DNA of 64,000 bases. Origin: Ignavibacteriales bacterium (GTDB lineage: Bacteria > Bacteroidota > Ignavibacteria > Ignavibacteriales > Melioribacteraceae). The notes beneath the pieces were generated by a model. It was not told the DNA's origin. It saw nothing but the letters and a program-made list of their open reading frames with translations, and did not search any database. The stretch is from the NCBI GenBank assembly GCA_020635285.1, contig JACKAB010000005.1, positions 186,001-250,000 on the forward strand. The letters are read 5' to 3'. Positions 50,709 through 61,676 of this stretch are shown in pieces. The position numbers were made by a program, and so were the translations under genes. Each line of letters starts with the position of its first letter. The stretch's first letter is position 1.

Positions 50709-52341
50709 GTGAAAGAATATTTAGTAAACTTGTTTGCACAAGCTGCAGAAAAATTATCATATTTAAAAAATGTTGAACTTCAGTTTAACGTACCTCAAGA
50801 AACTTCTCATGGCGATTTATCAACAAATATCGCAATGTTACTTACAAAAGAATTAAAGAAGAATCCAAAAGCTATTGCAGATGAAATAATTTCAAATTTA
50901 CCGTTAGATGAAAATATAATTTCTAAAGTTTTGGTTGCTGGACCGGGATTTATAAATTTTTATTTCACTCCAGGTTTTGTTAATGCTATAATAAATAAAA
51001 TTGTTCAGCAAAATGATAAATACGGATTTAGTAATGAGTTTAGTGGAAAAAAAAAGCAAATGTAGAATTTGTTTCTGCTAATCCAACCGGACCGCTAACT
51101 GTTGGTCACGGACGAAATGCTGTTCTTGGTGATACGATTGCAAATCTTTTAGAAGCTGTCGGGTATTCGGTAGATAGAGAATATTATTTTAATAATGCAG
51201 GCAGACAAATGCGTGTATTAGGTTCATCAGTTGCTGCGCGCTATTTAGAACTACTCGGTGAAGAAAATGAATTTAAAGATGAATATTATCAAGGCGAATA
51301 CATAAAAGATATTGCAAAACGAATTAAGGATGAATATTCAGACACTTTAAAAATAAAATTGATGATGAAATTTTTAAGATAACTGCCGAACAAGAAATTT
51401 TTAATGATATAAAAGAAACACTAAAAAGGATAGATATTGAATTTGCTAAATTCTACAATGAAGATGACCTTTATAAGAATGGAGATATCGATGATCTTAT
51501 TAAATATTTTGAAGAGAAAAATCTATCGTATAAACAAGATGGCGCTGTTTGGCTAAAGTTTACTGAGCTTGGTCAAGATGTTGATAAAGTGATTGTTAAA
51601 TCTACCGGAGAGCCGACATACAGATTGCCCGATATTGCTTACCACAAAACCAAATATGATAGAGGTTATGATTTAATTGTAGATATTTTTGGTTCTGATC
51701 ACAGCGCAACTTACCCGGATGTACTTGCTGGGGATTGAGTCTTTGGATTTTTCAAAAGAAAAAGTGAGAGTTATAATTCATCAATTTGTAACTATTATGC
51801 AAGGTGGTGAAGTTGTTAAAATGTCTACTAGAAAGGCTAATTATATTACACTTGATGAACTTGTAGATGAAGTTGGTAAAGACGTTGTACGTTACTTTTT
51901 TATTATGAGAAATTATTCCTCACACATGAATTTTGATTTAGATGTTGCAAAAAAAAACAATCAGATGAAAATCCTGTTTTCTACTTAAAATATGCACATG
52001 CAAGAATTGCTTCCATATTGAGATTAACACAAGAACAAAATTTAAAACTTTCACTTGAGAATTTAGATTTATTAACTGAAGACTCTGAACAAAAAATAAT
52101 TAAACATCTGCACAGGTTTGAAGAAGATTTAAGAAGCTCCGCAGTAAATTTTGAGCCTCATAAATTTGCAAATTATTTAGAAAATTTGGCCGCACTATTT
52201 CATAAATTTTATGCTGAATGCAGAATTATTGGCAGTGCAAAAGACTTAGCCGAAGCACGTATTGCACTTATTATTGCGGTTAAAACGGTTCTTAAAAACG
52301 GACTTACAATTTTAAGTTTGGAAGCTCCGGAAAGTATGTGA
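50709..52341 (+). CDS. argS: Arginyl-tRNA synthetase, four frameshifts
   Basis: Read across frames this is a complete ArgRS. GTG 50709 gives an N-terminal Add1-like domain (NVPQETSHGDLSTNIAM). The HIGH-type motif is ANPTGPLTVGHGRNAV (about 51090). FNNAGRQMRVLGSSV, the KMSKS-equivalent VVKMSTRKANYI (about 51820) and the anticodon-binding domain (AEDLSRSS-type helix, FYAECRII) follow. Breaks at about 51050, 51350, 51725 and 51955 all lie in A or G runs. Because argS is essential and its motifs are intact, these look like sequence errors. An N-terminal and a C-terminal fragment are all an automatic caller would retain. Confidence 0.93.
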
Positions 52342-52436
52342 AAAAGAACAACTCATAATGTAGAACTCAGAACTCAGAAAGCTTCTGGGGTTCTAAAAAA
52401 TCCTGGTTTAGTGAAATTAAAATTAGCTCAAAAAGA

Positions 52437-53127
52437 TTATTCAGCAATTGCAACTGAAAGTGCATAAATATTTTTCGCTCCGTTCTCTAATAATATTTTA
52501 GCACATTCACTAACGGTTGCTCCCTGTCGTTATAACGTCGTCGACAAGAATTATATTTTTATCCTTTACTAATTTAGCTTTCCTAATTTTAAATGCACCC
52601 TTCATATTTTCTTTTCGTTCAACTAAATTTAGTTTTGTTTGGGTTTGTGTAAAACGGATTCTCTGAATTATATTTTTGCTGAATTTTATTTTTTCCTCTT
52701 TTGCCAATTGCTTTTGCAATAATATCAGCTTGATTAAAGCCTCGTTCAGCTTTTCTTAATTTATGCAAGGGATTGCCATTATTAAATCTGCCTGCCAAAA
52801 TTTCAATTTATTTTCTAACACTTTAGCCGTTTTTATTCCAAGATAACTGCCTATCGTAAAATTTTTGTTGTACTTAAGTCCATGAATCATTTTCTGAATC
52901 GCAGAATCTTCTTTAAATACAAATGCGGAATAGAAGTCTTTAACAAGTTTTTCTTTTAAAATTTCCTTTCGAATTCCAGTTTAATTCTTTCTGGTGTAGC
53001 AATTTCTAATTGGTTAAAACACTTTTCGCAAATTGTGTTTGAATCTGTATTAATTGCTCTCTCCGCAATTAAGGCAAATACGCGGTAGAAACAAATCGAA
53101 TAAAGAAATAATTTTACTATTAATCAA
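52437..53127 (-). CDS. ComF-family phosphoribosyltransferase, frameshifted
   Basis: Reverse-strand text starts LINSKIISLFDLFLP and then has CLNCGE and ICEKCFNQ (zinc-binding cysteines), SIPLHKLRKAERGFNQAD-like ComF core, and the PRPP loop KNIILVDDVITTGS near the C-terminus, ending KNIYALSVAIAE. ComF proteins support natural transformation or DNA uptake. Several breaks (about 53060, 52985, 52830-52700 and 52525) keep the gene from appearing whole. The exact start is uncertain. Confidence 0.72.
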
Positions 53128-53135
53128 AACCGATA

Positions 53136-53526
53136 TTAATTTCTTCTTGCTAAAAGTTGAAGTTTAATATCTTTTTTTTCAAAATGAATTTCGAGCCAAT
53201 TTTTTAGTGATTTTACATCTCAATATTTAGCGGAGACTTTGAAAACTGAAATTCATTATAATAAGTTGTGTATTTCTGTAATGTTCTATCATGCTCAAGT
53301 TTATGAGAGATAAATTCTACAACATCATTTTTCTTCATTAAGTTTTTCTTCAGTTTCAAAATGATCTTTTAATTGGGTGAGAAGTAAACCATAAGTTTTA
53401 GTATTATTTTTTTTTTTTTTTTTGGATTTCAAATAAGTGGCTTACGGTTTTGTAAATTTCATGGTGCTGATCGTCAATTTCTTTAATTCCTAAAATATGC
53501 TTTTGGTTCAAATTTGATAAAGTCCA
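53136..53526 (-). CDS. Bacteriohemerythrin-like protein, frameshifted
   Basis: The reverse strand has HILGIKEIDDQHHEIYKTV, then after a 17-A run HFETEEKLM-type text, HKLEHDRTL and WLEIHFEKKDIK. This spaced set of His, Glu and Asp ligands matches the di-iron site of bacteriohemerythrin, an oxygen-binding four-helix protein. The coding run contains 17 identical bases (53407-53423) and another break near 53310, so its length there is unreliable. It is too fragmented for automatic detection. An anaerobe could use it to sense or buffer oxygen. The stop is at 53136; the start near 53526 is uncertain. Confidence 0.7.
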
Positions 53527-53647
53527 TAATGACCTCTAAAGTTATTATAACATTCTTAAAACCTTTCTAATAATCCATTCAATTGCAAAAAGAGAAGTAT
53601 GATAAATAGTAATATAATATTCAAAGAAGACAAACGCAACTCATTAT

Positions 53648-55659
53648 CTATACTTTTTTCACATTTATTTTATTATTATATAATAAATTTAATATTTCGT
53701 TTAGTCCGTTCACATTTTTTAAAACATAATATCTACCGTTTGTTTGGTAAGAAAGGTTTTTAAGAAAATTTCTATCAGATTTTTTTGTAAAAGTCTCCAA
53801 TTCAATTGGCTCAACAAGTATAGTATTGTTAATATTTGATGATAAAATTACATTTTCTGAGGTTGCACTAAATTTAAATGAACCAGAGCCATTTGGGCTG
53901 AATTCCGCTTCATATAAACCATTTCCTAATGGGGTCAGCGGAATGCTTTGATCAGCTTCTCTATTTGAAATGTTGACCTCTATACTTGCGTTGTTGATTG
54001 GTTCAAAAGTATCGTCATAATAACTTGCGCTGAAAATTATTTTTTCTCCAAGTTTGTATGTTTGTTTTGGGGTGGTTAAAGTAAATTTTTGATCGTCATT
54101 ATTAAGTCCAAGCCATTTTACCGAATTTATTAAAAGATTTTCAAATAATTGAGACTGTTTGTTGGCTGTTTGCAATTTCCATTTCCAAAAATTGGCAGCG
54201 GTAAGAACTATTATTTTAGATCCATTTTGTGATTTGGAAAATAAAATAGGTTGCTTGGCAATATTGTCTTCCAGTAATACTTGGGACTCAATTGATGGAA
54301 TGTATTTTGATCGATTTAAGTTGATTGGGGGAAGTTTTTCCCATTCATTTAGATTTTCATTCCCGCTTCCCAATAAACTATATTTTAAATCATTTGCTTT
54401 AACTTGTATTTCCTTAAATGTATTCGAGATTTGAGAAACCTTAAAGGGTAAAATATTATTTAAATCGCCGAGTTTTGTAAAATCTAAATTAAGCGAGAAA
54501 ATAAAGAATGTTGCTTTTTTTGATTTTGAAATTTCATTAGCAACTTTTCTAACATATTCCGGACTGCTATTTTCATTTGGGAAACCTATTAAGAAAAGAA
54601 TATCTGCTTCTTCAACTAATTTAAAATCGTTTCTATTATTTGCATAACTGGAACTATTTAATTGAACGATAGAAGTAACATTGTAATCTTCATTTTTGTT
54701 CAAACTACTTTTAACTATTGATAAATCTGCACTTGGGCTTCCTGCAATAATTGTAATTTTCTTTTTGGTTGCTAAAACATTTACTAAAGCGATTTTAGAA
54801 TTATTTGATTTATTTTTTTCATTTTCATTCGAAATTAAGTTTACAAGTAATTTATGTTCACCTTCAATTTCGCTGGAATAAGGGAAACGCACTCTATTAA
54901 TTTCTGTTGAACTTAGGACTATTTCTTTTTGGGCAATAAGTTTTTGATTTTCACTTAACTGAACATTCACCTTTTTGTTGGTAAGGTTATTATTTGAGAT
55001 TACAACTTCAATCTCAGTTTCTCTTCCAGCATAAATAAATTCATTTGATGTAATTTTTTCTACTTTTACGTCAGCTTCTGAAGTTGTGTCTCCTAATCCA
55101 ATTGTAAAGATTGGAAAGCCTAAATTTGAAGCTTCTTGAGTTGGATCTTCACCTTGATTATTAATTCCGTCACTTATAATTATTGCAGAGGCGACATTTG
55201 GGGAGGATTTTAATACTTTTAAAATATTATCAAACTGTGTTGATTTCCCGCTAAAGTAAATAGAATCATCAATCTTGTGTTCATTAACTTTATCTGCAAA
55301 TGTAAACATTTTTGTGTTTTCAACATCTGTATAGATGGAATTGACTACTGAGTTTATTTTACTTATTTCGTCGGTAGAGCTAATTTCTTTAACTGATTTT
55401 GAATTATCAACAAAAATTAAATTTACCGGCTCAACTTTTTCTTTTGAAACTAAATTTATAATTGGATCAAACAAAAGCAGAAATAATAAAAATAAAGCCA
55501 GAGTTCTAATAAAAATTAATATGCCTTTTGTAAAAAGATTTGTGATAGGTAAGGTAGTTCTGTAAATAAAAAAGTGTAAGTTAAAATTATCACTAAACCC
55601 AATACAAGTATAATTGGATTACCGGAAATTGAAATATTTAGATTTTCAAAAAAATTCAT
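53648..55659 (-). CDS. VWA-like membrane protein, one frameshift
   Basis: A reverse-strand protein of about 670 residues. The N-terminus (ATG 55659) has two transmembrane helices (IILVLGLVIILTYTFF and LIFIRTLALFLLFLLLF). A VWA-type domain follows: NLIFVDNSKSVKEI carries a MIDAS-like DxSxS and IIISDGINNQGEDP a second site. It then continues as a large periplasmic beta-rich and glutamine-amidotransferase-like portion ending NKINVKKV. Similar proteins occur with MoxR/DUF58 genes in Bacteroidota, but those partners are not seen here. A missing T in a six-T run at about 55572 splits the membrane helices from the rest. Confidence 0.75.
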
Positions 55660-55745
55660 TTAGTAAAAATTAATGATAATGGATTCCCGTAAAAGTACAA
55701 TGCAATTGGGGGATGAAAAATTAAATATGATTAAGTTACTTAGAT

Positions 55746-56509
55746 TTATTTTATAGAAGATAAGTTCCAAGATTTTAACTTATCATAAGTTTTGTAATCA
55801 GTTAAATCAAAATGAACCGGTGTTACAGCAACGTAATTATTTTTATTGCAATATGATCAAAATTCATGTCGTCTTCAAAGTCAATCATTTCGCCTGTTAG
55901 CCAATAATAATTATTTCCATAGGGATCTAATCTTTTTTCATAAATATCCGCCCATTTGGAAGTTCCTTGTTTTGTTGGAATAATTCCTTTTACCTCGCTT
56001 TCTTGGATATCCGGAATATTAACATTTAGCAGAGTACCTTTTTCAAGTCCATGTTCCGCCACTTTTAATGTTAATTCTTTAGCGACTTTTCTAGCATACT
56101 CAAAATGTTTCGGTTTATGATTTGTTATGGAAAACGCAATTGCAGGGCAATCCATTATTGCCGCTTCTCTAGCTGCTGATACTGTTCCAGAATAGATTAT
56201 GCTGATTGCCGTATTAGATCCGTGGTTAATTCCAGAAACCACAATATCTGGTGGAGAAGGCAATAAATTCTTAATTCCAAATTTTACACAATCTGCTGGA
56301 GTTCCATTTACAGCATAACCCACAAACTTATTTCTAATATTATATTCAACCACTCTTAATGGAACATTCATGGTAATAGAATGACCAACCGCACTTTGTT
56401 CTGAAATAGGAGCAACAACTGTAACATCACCAATTTCACTAAGTGCATCCGCCAACTGAAAAATTCCTTCGGCACCAATTCCATCATCATTACTAACCAA
56501 TATTTTCAT
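55746..56509 (-). CDS. surE: 5'/3'-nucleotidase SurE, one frameshift at the end
   Basis: The start at 56509 gives MKILVSNDDGIGAEGI, the SurE metal-binding Asp-Asp site. VVAPISEQSAVGHSITM, AVNGTPADCVKFGI, SGINHGSNTAISIIYSGTVS and AAREAAIMDCPAIAFS are further family motifs. A one-base break at about 55853 truncates the last ~35 residues; corrected, the protein ends LKSWNLSSIK at 55746. SurE dephosphorylates nucleoside monophosphates and polyphosphate. Confidence 0.93.
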
Positions 56510-56640
56510 AAATAAATTTCCTATATTTAAAAGATAATTTTTAATATTGAAACAAATATACCAAAGTTTGTGAAGAAACTGAGGAGTGTTTAATTCAGAA
56601 AAATTTGTTTTTACCAATCAGTTTAATAAAAATAAAACCA

Positions 56641-57474
56641 ATGAGAAATTTAATCGAAAAAGTTTTCTTTATTATCTTTTTACTTTCAATACCGATTTTT
56701 TCTCTCAAGAAAGAGGTTGAAATTAATATATTAGATGCTTATGTAACACCCGAAAAACCTCATACTTTTAAATTGAATTTTTTCTCTTATTCGCCAATTA
56801 AAACAAAAGTTAAAATAAATGATAAATATGAATTTGAGGTTTCCAAAGATTTTTTAGAAGATCATGCTATAGAAATTGATTTTAGCAATTATAAATTTGA
56901 TAAAAAAAATATACCTTATAAAATTATTTCTGAAGATGAAAATGGCAATACATTTGTTTCCGAAGAATATGAAATAATACTTCCTTACGATGAATTTATT
57001 TTTACAAAAGAGGGGAGCAATCCAATCTCCACTGTTCTTTTCGGACTTTTACTTTATTTTATTCCATCACCTAATTTGGTAATTATGGAAAAAGAAAATT
57101 ATTTTAGTCTAACCAAAGAAATTCCAATTATCACTTTTTACGGCAGTGGATATAATTATCCCTCTGGAAGTGTTAGTCTGGAATACACACATATTTATAA
57201 TAACTTACCGGTTAGTAATTTGCTGCGTTTAGGTTATAAACATTTTATTCCATTAAAAACAATAGAATATATTTCACCGGGGATTTCCGGTTTTACAAAT
57301 TTTAATGGTTACAGCGGAGTTGGTGCTGAAATGTCGATTGGACTTTTTAAAATTTATGATGTCTTTACAGTTTTTACACGATACAGATATAATTTCCAAC
57401 CCACAGAAACTTCAAATGATTTTCATGAAATTTCTATCGGACTTTATTCCCACTTCTTTACAATTGATTTATAG
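56641..57474 (+). CDS. Exported protein with beta-barrel-like C-terminus, unknown function
   Basis: ATG 56641 (MRNLIEKVFFIIFLLSIP) opens a signal peptide; an upstream ATG-free extension is less likely. Residues 30-130 look like a beta-sandwich and the last ~130 residues alternate polar and hydrophobic residues ending SIGLYSHFFTIDL, a C-terminal aromatic-ending strand typical of outer-membrane barrels. No family is recognised. It is divergent from surE and followed 5 bases later by the methyltransferase. Confidence 0.6.
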   Translation: MRNLIEKVFFIIFLLSIPIFSLKKEVEINILDAYVTPEKPHTFKLNFFSYSPIKTKVKINDKYEFEVSKDFLEDHAIEIDFSNYKFDKKNIPYKIISEDENGNTFVSEEYEIILPYDEFIFTKEGSNPISTVLFGLLLYFIPSPNLVIMEKENYFSLTKEIPIITFYGSGYNYPSGSVSLEYTHIYNNLPVSNLLRLGYKHFIPLKTIEYISPGISGFTNFNGYSGVGAEMSIGLFKIYDVFTVFTRYRYNFQPTETSNDFHEISIGLYSHFFTIDL

Positions 57475-57479
57475 ATTTG

Positions 57480-58340
57480 ATGGATAAAAAAAATAATGTT
57501 ATTGATTTAGGTGAACGAGGGAAGTATAATTTAAGAAATAAATTAAATCAGCTTACCGGAAAGGAATGGATTAAGTTTACAAAATCTTGGTTTATACACT
57601 CACCTAGACAAAGAAATAAAGAAGAAATTTTACATCCCGCAAAATATCCAGAAAGTTTGGTAGAAGAATTTATTTCATTCTTTACTAAAGAAAATGAATT
57701 AGTTTTTGATCCATTTCTTGGAACTGGAAGTACATTACTTGCTGCTGGCAGTTTGAATAGAAATGCAATTGGAGTAGAGCTTAGTGATAAATATTTTAAA
57801 ATTTCTAAAAGTAGAATTAAAAAAAATATTTTTATAAATGATATAAAAGCAATAAAAGGCAATTCGAGTAAACTTGTTGAGTTATTTGCGAAAAACAAAA
57901 TTGATAGGAAAATTGATTACACGGTTACATCGCCCCCGTACTGGAATCAGCTAGAAAGAAATTCTTTACGTCAAAAAAAAAGAAATGATGAGGGGCTTGA
58001 TACAAAATATTCAAAGGCCAAAGATGACATTGGAAATATTAACGATTACGAAAAATTTATTGAAGCACAGGCAAAAATTTTTGATCAAGTTTTTGATTTA
58101 ACAAAAGACAAAGGTTATTTAACAATTATTACAAATAATATTTTTTATAATGGCAGAATATTTCCTTTGGCCTATGATACGGCAATTTCGCTTACAAAAA
58201 GAGGAGAAAAAAGCTGGATATTAAAAGATGAGAAAATTTGGCTTCAGAATGATAAACCACTTATTGCGTTAGGTGTGAATAGTGCTTGGGTTGGTAATCG
58301 GCATCACCAATATTGCCTTATTTTTAGGAAGGAATTATAA
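57480..58340 (+). CDS. Site-specific DNA methyltransferase (TSPPYW type)
   Basis: A 286-residue amino-methyltransferase. The start at ATG 57480 is chosen over TTG 57477. Motif X-like IHSPRQRNKEEILHPAKYPE and motif I VFDPFLGTGSTLLAAGS (about residues 75-90) come first. The catalytic motif IV TVTSPPYWNQLERN (about residues 148-160) follows. TSPPYW is usual in N4-cytosine and some N6-adenine methylases. The X-I-IV order is the gamma-like arrangement. The C-terminal part would hold target recognition. No restriction endonuclease is adjacent, so it is probably an orphan methylase. Confidence 0.86.
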   Translation: MDKKNNVIDLGERGKYNLRNKLNQLTGKEWIKFTKSWFIHSPRQRNKEEILHPAKYPESLVEEFISFFTKENELVFDPFLGTGSTLLAAGSLNRNAIGVELSDKYFKISKSRIKKNIFINDIKAIKGNSSKLVELFAKNKIDRKIDYTVTSPPYWNQLERNSLRQKKRNDEGLDTKYSKAKDDIGNINDYEKFIEAQAKIFDQVFDLTKDKGYLTIITNNIFYNGRIFPLAYDTAISLTKRGEKSWILKDEKIWLQNDKPLIALGVNSAWVGNRHHQYCLIFRKEL

Positions 58341-58342
58341 AC

Positions 58343-59518
58343 GTGGATAATGCAATTACCGTAAGTGAACTTACCAATCACATAAAAAGAGTAATAGAAG
58401 AAAGTTTCGATCAAGTAAAAATAATTGGAGAAATCTCAAATTTTAAAGCTCACGTTTCGGGTCATTGGTATTTTACATTAAAAGATAAAAACGCACAAAT
58501 AAGCTGTACAATGTGGCGTGGTGTAAATAATTATGTTTTCTTTACTCCTCAAGATGGAATGAAAGTAATTCTAACCGGAAAAGTTACGGTTTATCCTCCA
58601 AGAGGAAATTATCAATTAGATGTAAGATCAATGAAACCCGCCGGCGAAGGCGAATTACAAAAAGCTTTTGAAGCACTTAAAAGAAAGTTATTTGAAGAAG
58701 GATTATTTGACGAAGAGAGAAAGAAAACAATTCCAGTTTATCCCAATAAAATTGGTGTTGTAACTGGAAGTGACACAGCCGCTTTTAAAGATATGTTGAG
58801 CGTTGCTGCCAGAAGATTTCCTTTAGTTAAAATATTGATAGCTCCAGCAAGAGTTCAAGGAGAAGGCGCTGCTGAAGCGATTGTGCACAGTATAGAAGAA
58901 CTTAATAAGATTAAAGATGTTGATGTAATTATAATTTCCAGAGGTGGAGGATCATTGGAAGACCTTTGGGCATTTAACGAAGAAATTGTTGCCCGTGCGA
59001 TTGACAAATCTAAAAAGCCAATCATCTCTGGTGTTGGTCATGAAATTGATTTTACAATTGCGGATTTTGTTGCCGATTTAAGAGCACCAACACCTTCAGC
59101 GGCAATGGAAATGGCAACACCAAACAAAGATGAAATTTTTGCCTTTATAAATGAATTTTCATATACTAGCAAAAATAATATATCGGAAAAGATTCAAGAT
59201 TTGAAATATGATGTTGATCAACTAAGACGAACTTATGGATTTAAAAATCTTCCCAGTATTATCAACTCAAAAAAACAAACTATTGATAATTATTTATACA
59301 GAATTCAATTTCTTATTACTAACTTTCTTAAACAAAAAAATGATAATTTGTTAGTGTTATCAAAAATAATTTCTAATAATAGCGTTGAGAATATTCTAAG
59401 AAAAGGTTTTGTATTAGTTGAGCAAGAAAATAAAATTGTGAAAAGAAAAGAAATTTTAAATTCAAATAAGAATTTTGAATTGAAATTTTATGATGGGAAG
59501 GTAAAAATAGAAAAATGA
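58343..59518 (+). CDS. xseA: Exodeoxyribonuclease VII large subunit
   Basis: A 391-residue XseA, rather short for the family. The N-terminal OB fold (VKIIGEISNFKAHVSGHWYF, TLKDKNAQISC) binds ssDNA. The catalytic domain has GVVTGSDTAAFKDML, ISRGGGSLEDLWAFNEE and GHEIDFTIADFVADLRAPTP. A C-terminal coiled coil and small beta segment follow. It starts at GTG 58343 and overlaps xseB by 4 bases, giving the standard two-subunit unit. Confidence 0.95.
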   Translation: MDNAITVSELTNHIKRVIEESFDQVKIIGEISNFKAHVSGHWYFTLKDKNAQISCTMWRGVNNYVFFTPQDGMKVILTGKVTVYPPRGNYQLDVRSMKPAGEGELQKAFEALKRKLFEEGLFDEERKKTIPVYPNKIGVVTGSDTAAFKDMLSVAARRFPLVKILIAPARVQGEGAAEAIVHSIEELNKIKDVDVIIISRGGGSLEDLWAFNEEIVARAIDKSKKPIISGVGHEIDFTIADFVADLRAPTPSAAMEMATPNKDEIFAFINEFSYTSKNNISEKIQDLKYDVDQLRRTYGFKNLPSIINSKKQTIDNYLYRIQFLITNFLKQKNDNLLVLSKIISNNSVENILRKGFVLVEQENKIVKRKEILNSNKNFELKFYDGKVKIEK

Positions 59519-59733
59519 GTAAAGTAAGAAAAAAAGAAAAAAATTTTGAAGAATCATTATTGCGGTTACAAGAAATTTCTGAACTCTTAGAAAGTGAGGA
59601 GGTCTCTCTAGAAGATTCAATAAAAATTTATGAAGAAGGCATTACTCTATCAAAATATTGTTACAGTATTTTAGAGAAAGCAGAGTTAAAAGTTGAAGAA
59701 CTCAATATTGATTTACAAAACGATTTGAAATAA
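59515..59733 (+). CDS. xseB: Exodeoxyribonuclease VII small subunit
   Basis: A 72-residue helical protein with the XseB signature: NFEESLLRLQEISELLESEE and VSLEDSIKIYEEGITLSKYC. It overlaps xseA by 4 bases (ATGA) and binds its coiled coil to form the nuclease. dxs starts 23 bases later, a neighbourhood common in many bacteria. Confidence 0.93.
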   Translation: MSKVRKKEKNFEESLLRLQEISELLESEEVSLEDSIKIYEEGITLSKYCYSILEKAELKVEELNIDLQNDLK

Positions 59734-59756
59734 ATTAGATAAAAGTGAGATAAGAA

Positions 59757-61676
59757 GTGGTAGATGAATCAAAATATAATATTTTATTTAAGGTTGAATC
59801 TCCAAAAGACATTAGAGATTTTAATATTCATCAATTGAAAGAACTTTGTTCTGAAATTAGAAATTATATGGTTGATGTTGTTTCTCAAATTGGCGGTCAC
59901 TTTGGCGGTGGACTTGGTGCGGTTGAATTAACCGTAGCGCTTCACAAAGTTTTTAATACACCAGTTGATAAAATAGTATGGGATACCGGACATCAAGCAT
60001 ATCCTCATAAGATAATTACCGGAAGAAGAGAAAAATTAAAAACCATTAGGCAACTAAATGGAATTAGCGGTTTTCTTAAAAGATCAGAAAGCGAGTATGA
60101 CGAATTTGGAGCCGGACATGCGACCACTTCAATTTCTGCGGCACTTGGAATTGCAGCGGCTAATAAAATTAATGGTGAACCCAATAAAAAAGTTATAGCT
60201 ATAATTGGCGATGGAGCCATGACTGGCGGTATGGCTTACGAGGCTATGAACAATGCCGGATTCCAAAAACAAAATTTAATAGTTGTTCTTAACGATAATA
60301 ATATGTCAATTGCCCCAAATGTTTGGCAGATTTCAAATTATTTTAATGAGGTAATTTCACATCCAGAATATAATAAATTCAAAGGTGCAATTTGGGATTT
60401 GACCGGTAAGTTAGATCAATTTGGAGATAGATTAAGAAGTGTTGCTGGTAGAGTGGAAAGCGGAATAAAAGCAATTGTAACACCTGGAATGTTATTTGAA
60501 GCACTGGGATTTAGATATTTCGGACCTGTTAATGGACATAATGTTTCTAAACTTGTAAAAATATTTGAACACACAAAAGAACTCTCCGGCCCAATTATGG
60601 TTCACGTAATAAGCGAAAAAGGGAAAGGTTACAAACCGGCTGAAGGAAAGCAATCACAATTTCATGGAGTTACGCCTTTTGACAAAGTAACTGGCGAGAT
60701 GCAGAAAAAATCTGGTGCATTACCTTCATATACTTCAGTATTTGGTAAAGCTCTTGTTGAGATAATGAGAGAAAATGAAAAAGTAGTTGGAATTACAGCT
60801 GCTATGCCTGATGGAACTGGATTGTCTTTTTGCTGAAAAGAATTTCCACAAAGATATTTTGATGTTGGAATTGCAGAAGAACATGGGGTTACATTTGCAG
60901 CGGGTTTAGCAACTCAAGGAATTATTCCAGTTGTTGCTTTTTATTCAACATTTTTGCAAAGGGGTATTGATCAAATAATTCATGACGTTGCTTTACAAAA
61001 ACTGCATGTTGTTTTTGTTTTAGATAGAGCCGGATTAGTTGGTGCTGATGGACCAACTCATCATGGAACTTTTGATTTATCATATCTTCGTTATATTCCT
61101 GGCATTGTTTTAATGGCACCTAAAGATGAAGCTGAACTTAGAAATATGTTATATACAGCTATTCAATATAAGAATGGACCAATTGCAATAAGGTATCCAC
61201 GTGGATCCGCACTTGGAGTTGAAGTTAAGGAAGGTTTTGAAGAATATCAAATTGGTAAAGGCGAGGTAATTAACGAAGGCGAAGAAATAGCAATTTTAGC
61301 TGTCGGTTCTATGGTCGATTATTCTATAAAAGCAGTTGCTAAATTAAAATCTGAAAATATAAATGCAGCTCTTTATAATATGAGATTTATAAAACCACTA
61401 GATACCGAACTGTTAGATAAAATAGCAAATACTTATAAAAAAATTATTACAATCGAAGAAAATTCAGTCGTGGGTGGATTTGGGAGCGCTGTATTAGAGT
61501 ATTTTAATTCAATGAATTATAAGAATGATATTAAAATTTTAGGAATTCCGGATAAGTTTATTGATCACGGAACACAAGCTGAATTGCATAAAATTTTAGA
61601 AATTGATCCGGATGGGATTGCTAAAAAAGTTAGAGATTTTATTACTCCAAAAATAAATAAAGGAATTGCTAGCTAA
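59757..61676 (+). CDS. dxs: 1-deoxy-D-xylulose-5-phosphate synthase, frameshifted in the middle
   Basis: A thiamine-dependent enzyme that makes DXP from pyruvate and glyceraldehyde-3-phosphate, the first step of the MEP isoprenoid pathway. GTG 59757 starts it. FGGGLGAVELTVALHKVF, DTGHQAYPHKIITGR and the ThDP motif IGDGAMTGGMAYEAMNNAG are clear, followed by GHNVSKLVKIFEH. After breaks at about 60830-60842 (T run and A run) the second half reads VGIAEEHGVTFAAGLA, DRAGLVGADGPTHHGTFDL and the transketolase C-terminal domain with TIEENSVVGGFGSAVLEYF. The essential pathway makes a sequence error likely. Confidence 0.94.
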
